A stretch of 64,000 bases of DNA from Camillea tinctor (Eukaryota; Ascomycota; Sordariomycetes; Xylariales; Xylariaceae), in assembly GCA_022578605.1 (NCBI GenBank), contig MU394060.1, positions 682,001-746,000 on the forward strand, in the 5' to 3' direction. A program made the translations under genes and the position numbers. Every line of letters begins with the position of its first letter. Position 1 is the first letter of the stretch. The notes beneath the pieces are model-generated. The model worked only from the letters and a program-made list of their open reading frames with translations. It made no database searches and was not told where the DNA came from. This document shows positions 56,802 through 64,000 of this stretch, piece after piece.

Positions 56802-59613
56802 GTTAGGTCTCTGCGAGCAGAGCACCGTGTATGCCGGGAACCTGTCCCCGCGCCATGTTACTTAGGGTAACGCTTTCTTCCTAGACTAGTAACAGAAAGA
56901 CGAGAATTCTAAAGTTGAAGCAGAAAGGGAAATGAATAGACGGGAAGACGGGTGGACCAAGACATGTTATATGGTATCCTATATACCTACGTAGTCATAT
57001 ACCTGATGTGATTCAAGAAAAGAAAGACATCCTCAATTAAGAGTGCATAGGTATATTTGCATAGTATAACGTGAGATAAAACTAGACAGTACTTACTTCA
57101 CCTCGCCTAAGGGTGTAGACTAAAAGGCAGGTGTTGTTTAAGCACAGATAGCGCACGGTGCAAAAAACAAGCAGGCATTTCAGGGGAGAAGCTGAACCTA
57201 TATCCCTTCCGATGAATTTGAGAAGAACTGTCAATTAGTGGAGGGAAAAGAGAAATCATGACTAATTCCATAAGGATAGAGGCACCGACGGAAAAGGAAA
57301 AAAGAAAAGAAAGGGAAAGTCGTAGGTTGGGACAAACATTTCGGTCACCGAAAGTGTTAACCAACTAGGTTCCCGGTGGCACAGACGAAAAATGGGTGGA
57401 CTATTACTTGTGTACATAGATTGAAAATCAACATGAAGCTATAAACCAATTGGATGGAATGGAAATTTGACGCCGTGCTGGGCACGGACGGCGACTTAGT
57501 CTATCATTCACTTAGTCCGGCTTATTCGGTTTCCAGAACACCTATGGGTGCTGTGTAAGTGAGGCAATTTGATAGTTCGTGGTCGAAGTTCGATCTGAAA
57601 GAGGCGGGAAAGGGAGAGAGCACATAGTTCAACACACTGTATTTGAGGTTACCACCTTATGATGTTGTATAATATCTCCAACCAGTAGATCCGGGGATGG
57701 TGATCATTTCTTTGGCTTTCCCCTGTTGATCTTGCAAGAGCATAAACTAGTCCTGGTGCGGGTTAGTAGGTATATATCTATAGTGTAACCTCGAAGCCAA
57801 GCGACGAAGGATGATGTGTGTCCAATGGCAAGTCGGAACTGGTTAGTCGTTTCATACACAGATAGGTTAGGTGAATGCAAATTTTCAACTGTTCGGTCGT
57901 GGAGGATTTTTGCCTCTTATGAATGGAACTCATGTAAGTGTTAGTATAGCAATAGAGGCACAGCTGGCTGACATATATCACCTGTGACACCGGGTAAGCG
58001 CGCATATTGACTATGTGGCGTGTAAAATAAGTTCCTTGCGTCAAGGGTTCATGGCATCTTTCCGCGGTGGGGTCTAGTCTAGAAGCATGTCCCGCTTTAT
58101 AAGAACGCGCGCGCAGTAGAAGAGCCGAATAAAAGGCCCCATTGCCAGAATCTTGACTGTATCCTATTACTATAGTGGCTATTCGGTCTAGATAGTTGCA
58201 GTAGCCACAAGGATATATCCAAATATTAACTAGCTCGACCATGTATAACTTGCCCATCTCATAGTCTAGATACGGAAAGAACTTCGTCTCTTGAACCCAT
58301 ACTCGTTCCATTTCCCCCGCCTTCCTCCCCTCTTTACGGCATCAGTGTAACGGACTGGAGGAGTCCATCGCAGAAGCCATACAGGCTTGTGGCTCCTTCG
58401 CCATCTAGATTTCGTTTGAATCAAGTAATCAACCTAGGGGAGCGTGGTATCACACACGACACGTGCGTTAGCTCCGCCGCTTATACGCCTTGAGTCCAAG
58501 GGGGCGAAAGGACCGAATTTGTGGGTCCTGATTAACTTCTATAAATCGTGGGATCGTGCCACAGCGTTACAACGGGCGCGCGCGAAATACGTGTGTGGCG
58601 TTGGTTGAATCGCTTCAGCTTGTCAATTGGACTTCCTGATTGAGGGAAGGGGGCTTGGGAATGTGGTGTTGGGTGGTATAGTTAGATACAGCTGGTCGTG
58701 AATAGCCGCGGGGGCCAACCAGCGCCTCTTATTATATACTAAAAACTAGCCTTAAGGCAGGCTGGGAGCGGGACTGAGCTTATAAATAGAGGACGGCCTC
58801 TGAATTCTGATACAGTATTGCCATGTAATGAGCATAGACGCTAGTTAGCCAAAGACATATTCAACGACAAAGGAATAGGAAAATGATAAAAAAAAAGAGG
58901 CAAAGCAAGGGGCAAATAGGCAAGGCATACACGAACCTTGAATGTGTAGCTCAGACTCACCTCTGTGTAACCCCGAGCTGTGCCTGTGGACGTAAGATGC
59001 AAGGTACTCGCCGAATAGACTGCGAGATGTCTGTTATCTTCCAGTTTGTATTCTGCACTATTGTCTCATATTGAGAGACTCTTCGCGAAAAGCCACACAC
59101 AAATAAGCGGGGATGTAGATAGAGACACCTGCAGCCGCATCCTTCCGAACCGATTCCGCGCCGCTATCATCTTTAGTCGTAGAGGCTGACCATGTTTCTG
59201 CTACGCTTGGATGTAACCTCATATGCATAGGTACGGTATGTATTTCGATGGGGGAAGCCTCTGGAGGTAGGTCGTTAAAATAAAGCTCGCTCGGCTTTTT
59301 GCCATCGGAATACTGACTGCCCTTTTTTCTCCTATTTCTTATTTTTCGATTTTAAGTAGATGAAAAGTGAGCGATCTTTCCTCTTCTCTCACATCAATTG
59401 CTAAGTTGGAGTTGTTTAACCTTCTGTTTTACTTGGCCTTGCTTGGAATTACTTGCCTGATAGAAGATGTTATAACGCTCTCTTTCTAAGCCATCGATAA
59501 TACACAAGGACTCTTATCCCTCTCGGTCTAAATAGGAGGGGCGATGTCATGGTAACCGGTACTATTAAAGTATAAAGGCAAAGAAGTGGGCATCGAGTTC
59601 CACCCACTTTCCT
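56802..59613. other. 2.8 kb gene-poor region
   Basis: AT-rich with no supported gene. A 177-codon minus-strand open frame at 57778-58311 lacks any motif. Short CCTAGG motifs are present. The leader of the next gene begins after about 59560. No tRNA recognised. Confidence 0.55.
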
Positions 59614-60742
59614 ATGGCAGCATATAACACCTACGACAGCAGCAGCAGTGGCGATAGTAACAGTTTCTGGAACCATAATTACAACTATAACCAACATGGC
59701 ACTCACAGTGAGGATATAACCCCGAAGTATCCGGATGTGCAGAATAACCAGGAGTGGCTCGAGGTCGTTCCAAACCAATCTCCTCTATACGCCGTTCCGG
59801 TATATGAGCAATTCTACACACAACAGGGGGCGTCACACTCACCTGGAGGCATACCGACGTCAGCGGCAACCGAGGCGACAGCAATAACAGGGACGACAGA
59901 GGCAGCAGAGCGTGGGGAGGGCAAGTCACCCGGAGCGGATTCGAGCCGGCAATCCGACCTCCCCCCGACTGAAGGGGAAGCCAAGAATACCGATTCTCGG
60001 CGGCGGGTCTTAGGGCTCACTGTACCCGTGTTCTGGGCCCTAGTCATTGCGGCAGTTATCATACTCGCCGCAGGCATCGGGGGCGGCATCGGGGGCGGAT
60101 TGATGGCCCAGCAACAGAAAGCGAGCTCCGACGCCTCGTCAGGGTGAGTAATTAGCCCCCGCCCCCCATCCTCGGCTTATAACATCGAAGAGGCTACAGA
60201 TCCTTCGTCAGCGCAAGCGACTAGGGTATGTTATTTAATGGCTTATATACTAATCATTCCTACCCAGAACCTTCAACTCAACCCCCACTACCACCACATC
60301 TTCATCCCCATCATCCACCAGCGCCGCAGCCGTCGCCCTCCCCTCCGACGGCGGATGTCCTCAGATCGAGGGGCAGACCTACACACCTTATGCGGTGAAC
60401 GGGCAGCCGATTCCGCTCGAGAATGGGCAGGGGGGACAGATGTTCCGGCAGCAGTGCTACACGAACTGGGTATCGTCGGCGACGACGCACACGCACGACA
60501 TCCTGCGCATCTACATGCCTACGCTCGAGAACTGCATGATGACCTGTGCGGAATATAACTCTGCTTACCGGGCGGGCCTGAGATCGGGAGCGGGTGTCGG
60601 CGGCGGCTACTGCGTCGCGGTATCCATCGTTAAGGAGAGCGCAGGTTTCTGTTACCTGAAGAACGGCACGGCTACTAATGACACCTTGGGTAATCCCGAG
60701 GTCTACTCGAGTGCAATTCTCATTACCGATACGAGCCCTTGA
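59614..60742 (+). CDS. Single-pass membrane protein with PAN/Apple-like ectodomain
   Basis: A 334-residue protein in two exons, 59614-60143 and 60268-60742; donor GTGAGT, acceptor ACCCAG, and the join reads ASSGTFNSTPTTTT. The N-terminal 135 residues are polar (Asn, Ser, Tyr and Gln), followed by a basic stop-transfer (DSRRR) and one membrane helix (PVFWALVIAAVIILAAGIGG) with a GGGIGGG motif, about 136-162. A Thr/Ser/Pro stalk leads to a Cys-rich ectodomain (GGCPQIEGQTYTPY, FRQQCYTNW, TLENCMMTCAEYN, GGYCVAV, GFCYLKNGT) typical of fungal PAN/Apple-like domains. Type II topology is expected. Likely cell-surface binding; ligand unknown. There is no signal peptide; the TM acts as anchor. Confidence 0.88.
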
Positions 60743-61412
60743 ATGTTTAGATTCTTCTTTCTCTTCCTCCCTTTTCTTTTTTTCATTGTTTCAATATTTA
60801 ACTAGACCGATACCATAAGACTATTTGTATGATAATGATGTATTGGATATTGTGGGGCATCTTGTGTGCTTCAGGCTAAGATTCTGAAAAAAGCTCGGGG
60901 AAATGACATTGATATTCCTTTACGTAAGAGTTGTAAGTATTTTGATTCCTATGGTAACGAGGCAGAACGATGGTTGAGGAGTGAACACATCTGTTTAAGC
61001 CAGGTCAAGTTGAGACAGAAAAATAAAACCAGTTATTGGCCACAATATGAATTTTATCGCGATATGTGATGTCGTACTTAAATAACGGACTTCTAAATGT
61101 GTTTCTTTCACGATCCGTAGCTTCGTTATACCTTCGACTAGCTAATCTAGAAGCCTAATAATACATATCTTTGACTTTTGGATACCTACAGCAGTGAAAC
61201 CCTCTAATTCTGCTTTTACCTGCCCCTAAAATAACTCCCCGTGATGTATGTGACATGTTTGAGTGAGAGCTGAGAATATGCGAGAACATCAAAATCTGCC
61301 GAATGACACACCTATCATACAACAACCACAAGGATGACCAGCCATCTATGTCTACCGATACCATCATTAAATTTATGTACTAATGATCATCCCTTCATCC
61401 TGTGTCCATCGT
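60743..61412. other. Convergent intergenic region
   Basis: 3' regions of the PAN-like gene (plus) and the SMP repeat gene (minus). AT-rich; no feature recognised. Confidence 0.6.
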
Positions 61413-62130
61413 TCAAGTTCGGCTTTTGGCAAGCTCACTCTGCGCTGTGGCCGTCGGACCGCCCTTGACGCGCTCACCGCTAGTGATGTGCTTCTCAGCG
61501 TCGGTAATCTCGTGCAAGATCTGGCCGTTGATGTGTTGGCCGGCGTGCTTCTGCGCTACGGACGTGGGACCCCCTTTAACAGGGCCATCCTCGCCTGTGA
61601 GCTCCTTCTCCGCAGCCGTAATATGCGAGATGGTGCTCGAATCCAGCGTTCCCGTGGGGTGCTGTCCGCTTCTCACCTAAAAACATAAGATTGTTAACAT
61701 ATATACCTAGGCAACAGATGTGTGTGTATGCGCATAGGGACGTAGAATATAAAGATCGTGATAGAGATCAACTTACAGCTGCGCCAATGCTCTGTGCTAA
61801 GGCGGCTGGCCCTCCTTTGACCGGGCCGGTTTCACCAGTTACCTTCCTCTCGCCTTTGGTAACATCTGAGATTACCCCGGACGAGATGGGCTCGCCAACA
61901 TGCTTCTGAGCTTGGGCCGTTGGGCCGCCCTTGACAGGATCGTCCTGGCCTGTTAACTCTTTCTCCTTCTGGGTAATGGTAGAGATAGTATCGGAGGTCA
62001 TCATCTTGCTGGCCATCTTGGCGTCTGAGCGATAGATCGGTTGGCGTATTACGGTGGTGGCGCGCGGGATGCTGGTGATGGGAGAGGATAGTCTAAGAGA
62101 CCTAGTAAGTATGGTACGTGCAGAAGCCAT
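61413..62130 (-). CDS. SMP (seed-maturation-like) repeat protein, probably mitochondrial
   Basis: A 205-residue hydrophilic protein in two exons, 62130-61777 and 61676-61413; donor GTAAGT, acceptor TTTTAG, phase 0. The N-terminal 38 residues are basic, rich in Arg, Ser and Thr and without acids before Asp36 (MASARTILTRSLRLSSPITS), a typical mitochondrial presequence. The rest consists of four tandem imperfect repeats of about 35-40 residues, each with the core ELTG..DPVKGGPT..AQ. They are KEKELTGQDDPVKGGPTAQA, GERKVTGETGPVKGGPAALA, AEKELTGEDGPVKGGPTSVA and AEKHITSGERVKGGPTATA. This is the SMP-domain pattern of LEA-type proteins linked to desiccation or stress tolerance. The intron falls between repeats 2 and 3. 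Confidence 0.88.
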
Positions 62131-63250
62131 GATTTATGTAAAGCAATAGCTAGGTAAGATAGATTATAGGAATAATGATAATGGTAGTATAACGAAGTGC
62201 GATAGAGCAATCTAACCTGTGCCACAAGTAATCCGTGAACGTGAACAGCTTATTGCTTATAGCTCAGTCAATTGCATCAAAGGACGTGGGTGTTGCACTC
62301 TGAAATAGTTCTCGGGGTTGTGGACTTGTGGAGAGGTATGCTTGAGTGAGAGAGGGTGAAGCTGGCTCAGATCGGATAGACAAGCAGATAAACTTAGATC
62401 GATGATGAGCTCTCGGTCGATTGTATCAATCAACGAAGTCATAGTGGGTCTGAGTTGAAGCTTTCTTGACATCTCTGACCTCATCTGGCATTGTACCTGC
62501 AGCAGTGACGTCGATCGCCGGACATACCTCCGCATCAAACACATGAGATCGGGTCTAATGTTCTTTCTGGAAATTGCCTAAATAGGCATGTTCTTATGTA
62601 CGTAGAAGAAAGCGCCAGCGAATCAAAAATCACCAAAGTTGAACTTACTATGTACTCAAGTTGTAAGGTGCTACATGTACCCCTGAATGTTATATCAATT
62701 CAAACCCACGAAATAAACTCGCGTATTACCCAATCCCTCAGCTCCTGACGTGAAGGTTTGGAAACAATTTCATTAATACCAGAGAATTATTAAGTCATTG
62801 AATATGACTAGACATCAGTGACTCAAATGGTCACTGCAGAGGAACCCTCTCAGCATTTAGTCGCAGAAGGACCGAGCGCTCGAGTTCTCTTTACAACTGA
62901 GGAAGTCAATTGGCAATCGCATATGATTAGGATGAAGAAAGGATTACCCGTTGTTCAAGCTGGTCTGATCGCTGGAGTAGGAAACGGGAGTTTGTATATC
63001 ATCATGTCACACAACTCCGACGAGCCGGATATGTGCAGAAGCAGTTCCTCTATTAACGAAGCGAGATGTGGCTAAAACTTTAAGCAAGCAGCAGGTAAAA
63101 GGGTTAAGAACTAAATTAATATACACACAAAAGTCTCGAAGTCTACCTAATCCATAATTTATCGTAGTCTCCACCACCTACAACGACACATTTAGATCGT
63201 AGATCGATAACCTAGGGCAAAGCACGATACACTGCTTACGCAGCACCGAG
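62131..63250. other. 1.1 kb intergenic region
   Basis: Promoter of the SMP gene and 3' region of the gene at 63251. Open frames up to 95 codons lack motifs. No RNA gene recognised. Confidence 0.55.
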
Positions 63251-63988
63251 TCAAGTGAAGTGCCACTCTATACCCAGAAACGGACAGGTAATTCTTGTGT
63301 TGGCATTGTTCGATTCGCTGATATACTCGACGTTGCCGATTGAAAGTGCTAGCGTAAGGAATTTGAGGTCGTCCCTCGTCCCAGTATGAACATATACTTC
63401 GTCTCGAAGTTTATTGGAAGGGTCAGGTCGATGCCGGATACCAATGAGCGTCCTGTCTAGGACATCAGCAACAAAATCTCCCGGTATCTCGACCATCATA
63501 GTCAGCCCATCAACCGAGAGTGCGATCTCGGCCAGCTGTTTGCCATGAAATATGGTCAATACCCTGTAGCTGTCGGCGGATATACCTCCGTCGACCAACA
63601 CTTCAGGTAGATATAGGTCAAGCTGTCGATCCTCAAAGCGAAGAGCGCGCGCCATCAAGAAGGCATCGTAGACCCTAGGTAGTCCCTCCAACCAAACGGC
63701 AACAATAATAACCTTCGTGACACCTTTCTTTTTGACCATCCACCGCCACCGTTGCAGAGCTGCATTCCAGTTGGTAAAGAATGAGATGAACGGCCCCCCT
63801 CGCTTGTGCCATCTAAGGTGATCGGAGCATGCTTGAGCGTCAGCACTGCGCGAAGGATTGCGCGCTGTCATGTTCCCATGCTGATCGAAGGTGCAGTTTC
63901 GGACTGGATGATCGTCGTGAACCTCAACGCGAAACCCGATATCCCAGGGCCGACAGAAGGATTGTAGGTCGAAAGTCATGTTGCACAT
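63251..63988 (-). CDS. Uncharacterised fungal protein at window edge
   Basis: A 245-residue open frame, with ATGs at 63988 and 63979, both within 22 bases of the window end, so an upstream part may be missing. Visible features: DIGFRVEVHDDH near the start, then SDHLRWHKRGGPFISFFTNW followed by AALQRWRW, and a hydrophobic VTKVIIVAVWLEGLP strand. This pattern, an RVHD-like start then HL.W.RGGPFISFF.NW.AAL, resembles fungal domains of unknown function found in small secreted or cytosolic proteins (DUF7587-like). That recognition is weak. There is no signal peptide, membrane segment or catalytic motif. The remainder is a beta-rich region (LYLPEVLVDGGIS, TMMVEIPGDFVADVLDR). Confidence 0.65.
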   Translation of the reverse strand: MCNMTFDLQSFCRPWDIGFRVEVHDDHPVRNCTFDQHGNMTARNPSRSADAQACSDHLRWHKRGGPFISFFTNWNAALQRWRWMVKKKGVTKVIIVAVWLEGLPRVYDAFLMARALRFEDRQLDLYLPEVLVDGGISADSYRVLTIFHGKQLAEIALSVDGLTMMVEIPGDFVADVLDRTLIGIRHRPDPSNKLRDEVYVHTGTRDDLKFLTLALSIGNVEYISESNNANTRITCPFLGIEWHFT

Positions 63989-64000
63989 TTAGGGAGAGGA

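Noticed and set aside
57778..58311. 177-codon minus-strand open frame in gene-poor DNA
   Set aside because: One open frame of this length is expected by chance in 64 kb; composition (many Tyr, Cys and Ile) and lack of motifs or splice partners do not support a gene.
62818..63075. 85-codon plus-strand open frame
   Set aside because: No motif, no codon bias and no upstream leader features; consistent with chance.

Overview
The window is nuclear DNA of a filamentous ascomycete (Pezizomycotina, most likely a Sordariomycete). The evidence is short introns with GTAAGT-like donors and CTAAC-type branch sites, genes on both strands without operons, fungal protein families (PRP38, ISY1, NUO9.5, cerevisin, LysM, HeLo-like/pseudokinase), and long CT-rich or TAGGTA-rich intergenic spacers. 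No tRNA, rRNA, CRISPR array or intact transposon was recognised. Protein models were built by joining open frames across splice sites, with reading phase checked at every junction.

Layout. 1-8.9 kb: V-ATPase proteolipid c (six exons, +), an unknown Thr/Pro-rich protein (-), a gene-poor 4.2 kb stretch, and a small single-TM protein (-). 10.3-17.4 kb: a housekeeping block with PRP38 (+), mitochondrial GatA/HER2 (-), a secreted 5'-nucleotidase-like metallophosphoesterase (+) and ISY1 (-, with an exon that is only the start codon). 20.1-25.6 kb: an accessory-looking island with a HeLo-like/pseudokinase protein (+) next to a divergent pair of paralogous HEMTH (SprT-like) putative zinc proteases. 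27.1-38.5 kb: OST subunit WBP1 (-), complex I NUO9.5 (+) and a 2618-residue BEACH/WD40 Beige-type protein (-). 42.2-48.1 kb: vacuolar subtilase (+) and a 1047-residue disordered fungal protein (+). 49.5-53.4 kb: a small cytosolic metallophosphoesterase (+) and two unknown genes that are divergent from each other, one with a probable GC-AG intron. 54-64 kb: a decayed multi-TM gene, a LysM secreted protein, a TM/PAN-like surface protein, a mitochondrial-looking SMP repeat protein, and an unknown gene at the edge.

Working relations. PRP38 and ISY1 both act in the spliceosome. V-ATPase c, the Prb1-like protease, the 5'-nucleotidase and the Beige protein all touch vacuolar or endomembrane biology, but they are scattered and do not form a cluster. 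The most unusual locus is 20.1-25.6 kb. Its N-terminal helical domain plus dead kinase recalls the layout of the animal necroptosis executor MLKL, and it sits beside two duplicated putative metalloproteases. A functional link between them is inference only.
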